This document shows, in pieces, positions 16,522 through 23,998 of a stretch of 39,380 nt of DNA (its first letter is position 1; the number at the start of each line of letters is the position of its first letter). Location of the stretch: assembly GCA_016931115.1 (NCBI GenBank), contig JAFGFM010000153.1, positions 1 through 39,380 of the forward strand, given 5' to 3'. A model generated the notes under the pieces. That model was given only the letters and a program-made list of their open reading frames with translations, had not been told where the DNA came from and searched no databases. Source of the stretch: Deltaproteobacteria bacterium. GTDB taxonomy: Bacteria > Desulfobacterota > DSM-4660 > Desulfatiglandales > HGW-15. The position numbers were made by a program, and so were the translations under genes.

Positions 16522-17817
16522 ATGCATAAAAGACAACTCCCATTCACAAAAGAAAATTTGGAAAGAATATCCGAGATATTTCCAACTCCATTCCATATCT
16601 ATGACGAAAAGGCTATAAGGGCGAATGCGAGAGAACTACTCAAAGCATTTTCATGGAACCCTGGGTTTAAAGAGTATTTTGCGGTTAAGGCAACACCAAA
16701 CCCTTTCATTTTGAAAATACTTAAAAGCGAAGGATTCGGGACCGATTGCAGTTCTCTACCTGAATTGATCCTCTCTGAAAAGGCAGGAATTACTGGTGAA
16801 GAGATCATGTTCTCCTCAAATGATACCCCTGCTTATGAGTTTAAAAAGGCAAGGGAACTGGGCTCTGTTATCAATCTGGATGACATAAACCATATTCCAT
16901 TTCTTGAAAAAACATGTGGTATCCCTGAGGTTATATCTGTGAGATACAACCCCGGAAAGCTCAGGGATGGAAGTTTTATTATGGGTAACCCGGAAGATGT
17001 AAAATATGGTTTTACCAGGGAGCAGATATTTAGCGGTCTTTCACAACTGCGCCAAAAAGGTGCAAAACGTTTTGGTATCCATACATTTATAGCCTCCAAT
17101 GAGTTAAACCCGGACTACTTTGTTGATACTGCCAATATGCTCTTTGACCTTGCTTTGGAAATAATGGAGAAACTGGATATCCGGCTTGAGTTTGTAAATA
17201 TAAGCGGTGGGATCGGTATCCCATACAAACCTGATGATAAAAAGGTAGACTTGATGTATGTTGGAGATCAAATCCATAAAAGATATGATGAAAAGATAAA
17301 GGATACTCTTCTTCACCCTCTTTCGCTCTTTATGGAATGCGGACGTAGTATAACAGGGCCATATGGATATCTTGTATCAAGGGTGCTGCATAAAAAGGAG
17401 ATATACAAAACCCACATAGGTCTGGATGCATGCATGGCAAACCTGATGAGGCCGGGGATGTATGGGGCATATCATAATATAACAGTGGCCGGTAAAGAGA
17501 ACCATGAGCATGATCACATTTACGACGTTACCGGTTCTCTGTGTGAATCCATAGACAGGTTTGCTGTAGACAGAGAGCTGCCAGAGATTGAGATTGGCGA
17601 TCTTGTTGTGATACACGACACAGGTGCTCATGGCCATTCAATGGGTTTCAACTATAATGGAAAGCTTCGTTCTGCGGAATTACTGCTCCGCGAAAGTGGT
17701 GAAGTGATAGAGATCAGAAGATCAGAGACAGTTGAGGATTATTTCGCAACACTGGATTTTGATAAACTAAAAGGATTTCACACAAAGTCGCAAGGGCACA
17801 AAGAAAAAATTATTTAG
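16522..17817 (+). CDS. lysA: Diaminopimelate decarboxylase (LysA family) with a repeat-derived C-terminal tail
   Basis: A 431-residue fold-III PLP decarboxylase that should convert meso-diaminopimelate to lysine. Seen: FAVKATPNP with the PLP lysine, the DCSSLPEL stretch, GIHTFIASN, NISGGIGIPY, the phosphate-binding ECGR, GSLCESIDRF with the catalytic cysteine, and DTGAHGHSMGFNYNG near the end. The usual GAYG is GAHG here, so a related substrate is conceivable. The last 12 residues (from HTKSQGHKEKII) and the stop codon are encoded by an inverted-repeat element at 17778-17853, implying that the natural 3' end was replaced. It follows dapL by 137 bases. Confidence 0.88.
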   Translation: MHKRQLPFTKENLERISEIFPTPFHIYDEKAIRANARELLKAFSWNPGFKEYFAVKATPNPFILKILKSEGFGTDCSSLPELILSEKAGITGEEIMFSSNDTPAYEFKKARELGSVINLDDINHIPFLEKTCGIPEVISVRYNPGKLRDGSFIMGNPEDVKYGFTREQIFSGLSQLRQKGAKRFGIHTFIASNELNPDYFVDTANMLFDLALEIMEKLDIRLEFVNISGGIGIPYKPDDKKVDLMYVGDQIHKRYDEKIKDTLLHPLSLFMECGRSITGPYGYLVSRVLHKKEIYKTHIGLDACMANLMRPGMYGAYHNITVAGKENHEHDHIYDVTGSLCESIDRFAVDRELPEIEIGDLVVIHDTGAHGHSMGFNYNGKLRSAELLLRESGEVIEIRRSETVEDYFATLDFDKLKGFHTKSQGHKEKII

Positions 17818-17853
17818 CCTATCAACTCTCCGTGGCTTTGCGGCTTTGTGTGA
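17778..17853. repeat. Short TCACACAAAG...CTTTGTGTGA inverted-repeat element overlapping the lysA 3' end
   Basis: The ends are perfect 10-bp inverted repeats (17778-17787 and 17844-17853), with an imperfect stem continuing inward (CGCAAGGGCACAAAG facing CTCCGTGGCTTTGCG). It has the same ends as the ~145-bp copies at 21486, 22104 and 22278 but is only 76 bp, as if the middle were deleted. It encodes the decarboxylase stop and overlaps a spurious GTG start ahead of the AraC gene. Confidence 0.85.
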
Positions 17854-17960
17854 TAATAAATGTTTTAACCGGCCAGATTGTAAATAATAAACTTTTAATT
17901 TTACTATATTATAATGAATATTTTATATATAAAGGCAACTCAACTAAATGGGATAAGCAT

Positions 17961-18848
17961 ATGACAAACTCAAAAGAAATACTCACAAATCATATTGAAG
18001 AAGTAGCAGATGAAAAGGATATCCCATTTTCAATTGGTACCCTGGGTAAACATTGCATGGATAATGCCCCTCACCGCCATACCTTTTATGAAATACTCTT
18101 TTTAAATGCCGGTAAAGGATATCACATTATTGATTTTGAGCCACATAAAGTCGAACCTCCGATATTATATTTTATTTCTCCTGGACAGGTGCATTTCTGG
18201 GAATTAACGCAGGTGTTTGATGGTCATTTTGTGATGTTCAACGAGGACTTCCTTGTTTTCTCTTCATCGAGTATGAACACTATTGAAGAGGTCTCTTTCT
18301 TTCACACGATTGGTGAATCACCTGAATTATACCTGGATAAAGCCCAGTCAACAAAAATAACCGATTTATTCCGGCTTATGTATAATGAATACAAGATTAA
18401 AGAGACGAACCGCACATCTGTCCTCAGGGCTTATCTACACATCCTGATAGCTCAGCTACAAAGGCTGACAACAGGGAACAGAAAAGGAAAAAGGGCTGTA
18501 CCTCAACCATCTATAGTCCGTAAATTCAAACATCTTGTTACAGAAAACCTGCTCAGAAACCTTTCTGTACAGGATTATGCTGACATGATGGGGGTAAGTT
18601 CAAGCCACCTTGGGAATACTCTCAAATCCCTGACAGGCTTAACTCCTGCTCAGCTTATTCATAATGAGATGGTACTGGAGGCCAAACGGATGCTTATACA
18701 TACAGAGCTTACTGTCTCAGAGGTGGGGTATCGTCTAAACTTTGAAGATCCTTCTTACTTCTCCCGCTTTTTTAAGCGTGAAGTTGGAGTGAATCCTTTA
18801 CAGTTTCAGACAGAGATTCGTGAAAAGTACCAGATATTTGCGGAATAA
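17961..18848 (+). CDS. AraC-family transcriptional regulator with N-terminal cupin
   Basis: A 295-residue regulator. The frame is open from a GTG at 17832, but that lies inside a repeat; the ATG at 17961 gives the normal family length and is chosen, though its ribosome site is weak. A candidate -10 TATAAT is at 17910-17915 without a good -35. The N-terminal half is an AraC-type cupin (APHRHTFYEILFL, ISPGQVHFW). The C-terminal ~100 residues carry two helix-turn-helices (LSVQDYADMMGVSSSHL and LTVSEVGYRLNFEDPSYFSRFFKR). The target is unknown; the serine hydrolase gene downstream is 295 bp away. Confidence 0.9.
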   Translation: MTNSKEILTNHIEEVADEKDIPFSIGTLGKHCMDNAPHRHTFYEILFLNAGKGYHIIDFEPHKVEPPILYFISPGQVHFWELTQVFDGHFVMFNEDFLVFSSSSMNTIEEVSFFHTIGESPELYLDKAQSTKITDLFRLMYNEYKIKETNRTSVLRAYLHILIAQLQRLTTGNRKGKRAVPQPSIVRKFKHLVTENLLRNLSVQDYADMMGVSSSHLGNTLKSLTGLTPAQLIHNEMVLEAKRMLIHTELTVSEVGYRLNFEDPSYFSRFFKREVGVNPLQFQTEIREKYQIFAE

Positions 18849-18968
18849 TCCCTTTTAAAATTATATATAAATTGCTATTTTGCATTACTTTTTTTTATTT
18901 AAGTTCATTAGTATCAAAATAATGTGAAATCATGTTTTAAGAAATAACCGACCTTGATCCGCCGTCAT

Positions 18969-19020
18969 GCCCGTGCCCATCCTCCGCAATAGCACTGCTA
19001 CGGAGGATGGATAGACGGGC
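18969..19020. terminator. Long hairpin followed by T-run after the AraC gene
   Basis: GCCCGT (18969-18974) pairs with ACGGGC (19015-19020), and inside it CCATCCTCCG (18977-18986) pairs with CGGAGGATGG (19001-19010). A T-rich tract follows at 19025-19035. The 18849-19143 gap holds nothing else obvious apart from a ribosome site for the next gene. It looks like a dispersed repeat that could also end transcription. Confidence 0.55.
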
Positions 19021-19143
19021 ATCCATTTTTTGTTTTAAAAATATCAAGTGGATTCCCGCATGAATTAGGATCGCAAAGGCATGTTATTACCTTATATATA
19101 GAATTTTTGGAATTTGATTTTATAAATAGTAAAGGAGAAAGCC

Positions 19144-20435
19144 ATGGTTCAATCAAAAAACAGCTTAAAGGTTCTGATATTTATAACCCTCTTATTATTC
19201 ATCCTCCCTGTATATAGTGAACAATTAAACACTGTTAAACCGGAAAATGTAGGCCTTTCCAGTGAACGTCTGGCGCGACTTGATGGTGTAATGCTACGCT
19301 ATGTAAATGAAAACAAGCTTGCAGGTGTTTTAACCCTTGTTGCCAGGCATGGAAAGATCGCCCATCTGAGTACCATAGGCAAGATGGATATCGAAAATAA
19401 TAAGATGATGAGCGAAGATACTCTCTTTCGCCTGTATTCAATGACTAAACTGATAACCAGTGTTGCATTGCTTACGCTCTATGAAGAAGGTCACTTCCAG
19501 TTAACAGACACGGTTGAGAGCCATATCCCTGCTTTCAAGGATCTGAAAGTCTTTAATGGAATAGATGATTCCGGCAACATGGTGCTTGTCGACCAGAAAA
19601 AGAAAATGACTATCTTAGACCTTTTCAGGCATACATCAGGCCTGGGTTATGGCGGGGGTGATACTGCGGTAGACAAGGCTTATAAAGAGGCCGGAATATC
19701 CGGGTTGTTAACCCTGAAGGAACTTGTAACAAAACTGGGAACAGTGCCTTTGCTTTATCAGCCAGGAGAGCGCTGGGTCTATAGCTATGCCCATGATGTA
19801 CAGGCCTATCTGGTTGAACATTTTTCAGGTATGCCCTTTGATAAATATATTCAAAAGAGAATATTCGAACCCTTAGGCATGTCAGATACATCTTTCGGAT
19901 TGCCTGAAGAAAAGCTTGGTCGTTTAAGCAGACTCTATGCATATTCAGGTTACAAGGATGAACAAATCGCCTTTGATCTTAAGCAGGGTCTTGCCCCCTT
20001 GAAAAGCAGGGAGGATGAATACCTAAAACGTGCTGATTACCCTGCTGGTGGCACAGGGCTGGTCTCAACTGCCGGGGACTATTTCCGCTTTGCTCAGATG
20101 CTGCTCAATGGCGGTAAATACAATGGTAAACAGATATTGAGTCAAAAAACTATTGAATTGATGACAACCAACCATATCCCGGAAAATTTTTGGGCAAGTC
20201 AGCCTTTCGGTGGAGGAGGTTATGGGCTGGGGGCGTTCTCCCTGATCTGACTCATGCAGCTAACCTGGGCTCTGTGGGGCAGTTTGGCTGGGGCGGTGCT
20301 GCAACAACGTATATTATCATCGATCCGGTTGAAGATATGGTTTCCATACTCATGATACAATACTGGCCGCTATATGCACCCATATATGGACAGTTTCAGA
20401 CCCTGGTTTATCAGTCAATAGTTGAAAAATATTAG
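19144..20435 (+). pseudogene. Exported serine hydrolase (class C beta-lactamase/esterase family), frameshifted
   Basis: The intact part has a signal peptide (hydrophobic residues 8-25), the SMTK serine/lysine motif (SxxK), YSYAHD as the YxN-like motif and GGGGYGLG near the end. The frame stops at 20250, but the overlapping frame continues with VLPDLTHAANLGS, QFGWGGAATTYIIIDP and a normal C-terminus to 20435, exactly what the family has after YGLG. Adding one G to the G5 run at 20229-20233 restores one continuous protein of 430 residues. This is a single-base deletion in a homopolymer: a true recent mutation or a sequencing error. AAAGGAG precedes the start. Confidence 0.85.
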
Positions 20436-20481
20436 ATGCAGAGTATTTGATGAACAACAACATTTTTGGAGGATATTAATC

Positions 20482-20955
20482 ATGCGCAAATTTCTTTTTC
20501 TTATTATTGTTATTCTAGCATTTTCCAACACTCTCTGGGCCGCTGATCCCATTATTGGTACCTGGAAACTTAATGTTGCAAAATCAACCCTTCCGGCTAA
20601 TCAGAAAAATATTAAAGAGGACATTAATATTTATCGTGAAACAGAAGAAAATTTAATGGAACTAACAATATCAACTGTTTTTGAGGATGGTTCTACCGAT
20701 TCCAGCATATGGACATGGTCGAAAGAAGGTGGAGTTGCTAAATGTCTTTCAAAAACTCTAGATCAAGGATTGCTATATGTCGAAGGTTATGTTGAGCCTG
20801 GACACTGGTTTGCTGTTATTACGCAAAATGGTAACCAGGTTGGGTTATACCACAAAATTATCAGCAAGGATGGCAAAACAATGACACAGACATTTAAAGG
20901 TGTCAATGAACAGGGAAAAGTCGTGAGCGTAATGAAAATTATGGAGAAGCAATAG
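20482..20955 (+). CDS. Small exported protein of unknown function
   Basis: A 157-residue protein, start chosen at 20482 because TTGGAGG stands ahead of it. The frame is open further upstream but that part overlaps the end of the serine hydrolase gene. Residues 1-20 form a signal peptide (FLFLIIVILAF, cleavage near WAADP). The mature part begins DPIIGTWKLNVAKS, a motif seen in small lipocalin-like secreted proteins, followed by alternating beta-strand sequence. It has a single cysteine. It lies 46 bases after the serine hydrolase and may be cotranscribed with it. Function unknown. Confidence 0.75.
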   Translation: MRKFLFLIIVILAFSNTLWAADPIIGTWKLNVAKSTLPANQKNIKEDINIYRETEENLMELTISTVFEDGSTDSSIWTWSKEGGVAKCLSKTLDQGLLYVEGYVEPGHWFAVITQNGNQVGLYHKIISKDGKTMTQTFKGVNEQGKVVSVMKIMEKQ

Positions 20956-21050
20956 GTTTAATTTTTATTAACGCAGGGCACAGACAATTTTTCCGATCTG
21001 GAATCAGTTACTGCCCCGGGTATACAAGGTAGATATGGAGAGATGCTGAT

Positions 21051-21470
21051 ATGAACAGGCATTTATTATCCGGAGGCACATTCAGTATTTTAGTGGCATT
21101 ACTGCACATAGCCATGATCATAGGTGGCCCGGACTGGTATCGTTTCTGGGGAGCAGGCTAACAAATGGCAACCTTAGAGGAAAATGGTTCGCTGCTCCCC
21201 GACCTCCTTACCTTTTTTATTGTTATTATATTTCTCATATGGGGATTATATGCCTATTCAGGAGCAGGGCTAATCAGAAGACTACCGCTTTTAAAAACAG
21301 CGCTTGTGATAATAGCATCCATATACACCGTCCGCGGTCTTTTTCTGGTTACCTTTATTTTCAGGCCCGAACAAGCGACTGTTTTTTTATGGACCTCTAT
21401 AGTAAGCCTTATTGTGGGGTTAACTCATTTTATGGGGACAAAACAGGTATGGGCTGCAATATCAAAATAA
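21051..21470 (+). pseudogene. Small four-helix membrane protein split by an in-frame TAA
   Basis: Two reading frames in the same phase are separated by one TAA at 21159-21161: MNRHLLSGGTFS to IIGGPDWYRFWGAG, then QMATLEENGSLLPDL through four-helix membrane sequence (GLYAYSGAGLIRRLPLLKTA) to AAISK. From memory, members of this family read GAG-E-xMA at this point, so GAA to TAA would explain the break. Read through, it would be 139 residues with about four membrane helices. TGGAG precedes the first ATG; the second part could be made alone from the ATG at 21165. Function unknown. Confidence 0.65.
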
Positions 21471-21485
21471 AACTATTTTGTAATC

Positions 21486-21629
21486 TCACACAAAGGCACA
21501 AAGACACAAAGATAATATATATCAATACGCAATAAAATAACTGTCGACAAGACATTGGGCTTACACAAAGGGCTCAGGCATGGATTGATTATATCTATTA
21601 ACTCTCCGTGGCTTTGCGGCTTCATGTGA
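21486..21629. repeat. 144-bp inverted-repeat element (copy 1)
   Basis: It begins TCACACAAAGGCACAAAG (21486) and ends CTCCGTGGCTTTGCGGCTT then CATGTGA (21629). The right terminal repeat is imperfect. Length matches the copies at 22104 and 22278. It lies 33 bp ahead of the GxxExxY gene and fills the gap after the split membrane gene. Confidence 0.75.
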
Positions 21630-21662
21630 AACTAATGCTTTAAATTCCGGAGTACAAATAAA

Positions 21663-22046
21663 ATGGATGAAAACGAAATTGGAAAAATAATTGTTGATGT
21701 GGCTGTGGCTTTACACAAAGAACTTGGACCTGGATTGCTTGAGACTGTATATGAAGTAATACTTGCGCATAAATTAAAGGATCAGGGTTTAACAATTGAC
21801 CGGCAGGTGGCTGTGCCAATTGTGTACGATGGAATCAAGTTTGATGAAGGATTTCGTATTGACCTACTGGTAAATAAGAAAGTAATCATAGAATTGAAAT
21901 CTGTTGAACAACTGCATAAAGCACATAAGAAACAGTTGCTAACCTATCTCAAATTGACAGGATGTAAGCTGGGTTATTTATTGAATTTTGGTGAAGCGCT
22001 GATGAAAGATGGGATATCAAGAATTATAAATGGTGATATCGATTAG
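21663..22046 (+). CDS. GxxExxY protein (PDDEXK-like nuclease family)
   Basis: A 127-residue protein with the hallmark GPGLLETVYE (22-31), followed by a restriction-endonuclease-like core: FRIDLLVNKKVIIELKSVE gives an acidic residue, then ExK. The C-terminal GYLLNFG is also typical. The family is known by sequence as GxxExxY/PDDEXK_3 and has no settled role. The gene is embedded in a cluster of CACAAAG inverted-repeat elements, with one at its 5' side and a right-end fragment directly after the stop. This suggests that the gene travels with, or maintains, the repeats; that is inference. No strong ribosome site is visible. Confidence 0.88.
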   Translation: MDENEIGKIIVDVAVALHKELGPGLLETVYEVILAHKLKDQGLTIDRQVAVPIVYDGIKFDEGFRIDLLVNKKVIIELKSVEQLHKAHKKQLLTYLKLTGCKLGYLLNFGEALMKDGISRIINGDID

Positions 22047-22048
22047 TT

Positions 22049-22074
22049 CTCTGTGGCTATGCGGCTTTGTGTGA
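22049..22074. repeat. Isolated right end of the CACAAAG element directly after the GxxExxY stop
   Basis: CTCTGTGGCTATGCGGCTT then TGTGTGA, ending at 22074, matches the right ends at 22247 and 17853. The ~29 bp after it resemble the spacer between the next two copies, so the right end plus spacer seems to be part of a tandem ~174-bp unit. Confidence 0.7.
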
Positions 22075-22103
22075 AATTTTATGTTTGACTATTTTTTTTA
22101 TTA

Positions 22104-22247
22104 TCACACAAAGGCACGGAGGCACAAAGGAATGATAAGTATTACAAATTCAGTAAGATAGCAGTTGAGCTGTAATGGCGGCATACATAAAATTGGATTT
22201 TAATTATCTAAATAAAACAATCTCCGTGGCTTTGCGGCTTTGTGTGA
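22104..22247. repeat. 144-bp inverted-repeat element (copy 2)
   Basis: Perfect 10-bp ends TCACACAAAG (22104-22113) and CTTTGTGTGA (22238-22247). The inside shares recognisable sequence with copy 3 (AGTATTACAAATTCAG, then AAGATA and AGTTGA). No ORF is present. Terminal inverted repeats with a non-coding centre resemble a MITE, or a structured RNA element. Confidence 0.85.
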
Positions 22248-22277
22248 AAATTTACGTTTGAGTGATATTTTTAAGTA

Positions 22278-22423
22278 TCACACAAAGACACTGAGACACA
22301 AAGGGATGACAAATATTACAAAATCAGAAAGATACTAGTTGATACTGCAATAATATCATAAATAGAACTGGTTTTTGATTGCCTGTAAATAAGAAATCTC
22401 CGTGGCTTTGTGTCTCTGTGTGA
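22278..22423. repeat. 146-bp inverted-repeat element (copy 3)
   Basis: Left end TCACACAAAG (22278-22287), right end CTCTGTGTGA (22414-22423, one mismatch). Internal sequence ATATTACAAAATCAG matches copy 2. Copies 2 and 3 are in direct orientation 174 bp apart. Together with the flanks they fill the 401-bp gap 22047-22447, in which I see no gene. Confidence 0.85.
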
Positions 22424-22447
22424 AAAATATTGAAAGGTAAATGAAAT

Positions 22448-22891
22448 ATGAATATTCGTGAAGCCAAAATAGATGATTTGCCAGTGATCGCAACACTGAG
22501 CGGGGAGCTTGGGTACTCAAGTGATGAGGAGACAGTTCGTCAACGGTTTATGAAAATAAAATCAGACATAAACCATGCTGTTTTCGTGGCTGAAGCTGAT
22601 TCAAAGGAAATTACCGGCTGGATTCATGTAATGCCTCGTATTTTGTTGCTTTCACGACCCTTAGCTGAAATCGGAGGATTGGTAGTATCCGAAAAGTACA
22701 GGCGAAAAGGAGTTGGACATAGTCTTATGAAGAGTGCTGAAACCTGGGCTCAAAACCATAACTATGAAGGGATAATTGTCCGGTCTGATACAAAACGAAT
22801 AGAATCACATCATTTCTATCCTCAGATTGGATATGATCTTTTAAAAGATCAAAAGGTATATATTCGTTTTTTTAGTTGCGTTACTCCGTGA
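22448..22891 (+). CDS. GNAT-family N-acetyltransferase
   Basis: A 147-residue GNAT enzyme that should transfer acetyl from acetyl-CoA to an amine. Seen: the N-terminal IREAKIDDLPVIATL, the beta4/P-loop motif GLVVSEKYRRKGVGHSLM with Arg/Gly-x-Gly for CoA pyrophosphate, and FYPQIGYD near the end. AAAGG lies about 12 bases before the ATG. The final residues SCVTP and the stop are encoded in a CTCCGTG-type repeat (22880-22912), so the original 3' end may have been lost. Substrate unknown. Confidence 0.85.
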   Translation: MNIREAKIDDLPVIATLSGELGYSSDEETVRQRFMKIKSDINHAVFVAEADSKEITGWIHVMPRILLLSRPLAEIGGLVVSEKYRRKGVGHSLMKSAETWAQNHNYEGIIVRSDTKRIESHHFYPQIGYDLLKDQKVYIRFFSCVTP

Positions 22892-22912
22892 CCTCCGTGT
22901 CCTCCGTGGTTA
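22880..22912. repeat. CTCCGTG-type repeat containing the GNAT stop codon
   Basis: GTTACTCCGTGACCTCCGTG followed by TCCTCCGTGGTTA: a triple iteration of CTCCGTG with near-symmetric TTA/TAA ends. The TGA at 22889-22891 that ends the GNAT gene lies in it. It is related in style to, but distinct from, the CACAAAG elements. Confidence 0.65.
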
Positions 22913-22979
22913 GTTATAACGAAGGATGTCACATGTCACTGAATGAAATGCATTATCAATAAATACAGAGGAGTGTATC

Positions 22980-23345
22980 ATGTCTGATTTGACTATAAAA
23001 AAGATAGAACAGAGTATAGAAGATCGTAAAAGCTTATATCTTGAATTCCTTAAAAATGTCAAAACATACAAACCATTTCTTGAGTTGGAGAAAAAGGCAT
23101 TTAAGGATGGGGCTTTGAGTAAAAAGACAAAGGAACTGATGGCATTATCCGTATCTATAGTAACCAAATGCGAACCATGCATGGAGTGGCATCTTGATCA
23201 GGCGTTAAAGTCCGGAGCAACTGATGAGGAGGTTTACGAAACTATTGATGTTGCAATTGAGATGGGTGGAGGCCCTGCTTCTGCATATGCACGTTTTGGA
23301 CTCAAGGCATTGGAGTACTTTAAAGAGAAAAAAAATGGAAAATGA
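22980..23345 (+). CDS. Carboxymuconolactone decarboxylase/AhpD-like protein
   Basis: A 121-residue all-helical protein. Seen: KCEPCMEWH, the CxxC plus histidine site of AhpD-like alkylhydroperoxidases (Cys62 and Cys65 approximately), within LSVSIVTK and followed by ATDEEVYETIDVAIEMGGGP. The intact CxxC favours a peroxidase or disulfide-exchange role over decarboxylation. GAGGAG precedes the ATG. The GST-like gene starts inside its 3' end (11-base overlap), so translation is probably coupled and the two may act in one redox or detoxification step. Confidence 0.88.
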   Translation: MSDLTIKKIEQSIEDRKSLYLEFLKNVKTYKPFLELEKKAFKDGALSKKTKELMALSVSIVTKCEPCMEWHLDQALKSGATDEEVYETIDVAIEMGGGPASAYARFGLKALEYFKEKKNGK

Positions 23346-23979
23346 AATAATACTATATGGTCACAATACATTAAGGACATTAAGAGTTCACTGGATACTG
23401 AATGAGTTATCCGTTCCCTATCAGTCTGTGAAGGTTTTACCGGATAGTGAATATATCAAAAGTGATGAATATAAAAAAATCAACTATACCGGCAAAATAC
23501 CATCATTAAAAATTGATGGAATTTATCTGTTTGAAAGCGCTGCTATCTGCCTTTACCTTCCAGAGCGCTTTGGTGATAAAAACATAATCCCCGCTTTAGG
23601 TTCTATTGAGAGAGCAAAGTTATATCAATGGTGTTTTTATACTATGACAGAGCTGGATGCCCATACACTATATATACTGAGCAAACATGGCGGGGTATTA
23701 AAAGAAAGATACGGTGTATCAGAGGTTGCAGTCAAGACAGCAAAAGAAGGGTTTGAAACACAAATCACAAAAGCAGAAAATGAGTTGGCAGACGGCAGAG
23801 AATTTTTAATGGGTGATAATTTCAGTGTAGCCGACATTCTTCTTGGAACATGCATTGAGTCAGCTATCAGGTTAAACGCATATGTCCCACTGAATATTCC
23901 ATCGATTTGTATAGAATATTGGGAAAGATTGAAAAATCGCGAAGCCTTTAAAATGGCGTTTAGTTTAAATACGCGTTAA
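23335..23979 (+). CDS. Glutathione S-transferase-like protein
   Basis: A 214-residue protein; the ATG at 23335 overlapping the previous stop by 11 bases is chosen, because the N-terminus then matches the thioredoxin-like GST domain (IILYGHNTLRTLRVHWIL), with the cis-proline motif GKIPSLKIDG and FESAAICLYLPERF. The C-terminal helical domain has GDNFSVADILLGTCIE. Thiol cofactor use in an anaerobe is uncertain; it may use a substitute thiol or be non-catalytic. It sits in a run with the AhpD-like protein, methyltransferase and a GFA-family protein, all of which suggest handling of electrophiles or thiol adducts. Confidence 0.88.
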   Translation: MENEIILYGHNTLRTLRVHWILNELSVPYQSVKVLPDSEYIKSDEYKKINYTGKIPSLKIDGIYLFESAAICLYLPERFGDKNIIPALGSIERAKLYQWCFYTMTELDAHTLYILSKHGGVLKERYGVSEVAVKTAKEGFETQITKAENELADGREFLMGDNFSVADILLGTCIESAIRLNAYVPLNIPSICIEYWERLKNREAFKMAFSLNTR

Positions 23980-23998
23980 TAAAGGGAGGAGAAATGCA

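Noticed and set aside
17832-17960. GTG start giving a 338-residue AraC protein
   Set aside because: The extra 43 residues come partly from an inverted-repeat element and do not resemble the family N-terminus.
20248-20250. TGA ending the serine hydrolase frame as a second selenocysteine codon
   Set aside because: The same frame after the TGA shows no family resemblance, whereas the shifted frame does. This is a frameshift, not recoding.
21159-21161. TAA in the membrane protein as a recoded codon
   Set aside because: TAA has no known recoding in such bacteria; a point mutation is simpler.
22104-22423. Regular repeats as a CRISPR array
   Set aside because: Only two or three units of ~145 bp with inverted ends, no short repeats with unique spacers and no cas genes.
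23224-23334. Upstream extension of the GST-like gene
   Set aside because: The 37 extra codons lie in the AhpD-like gene in another frame and do not fit the GST fold start.
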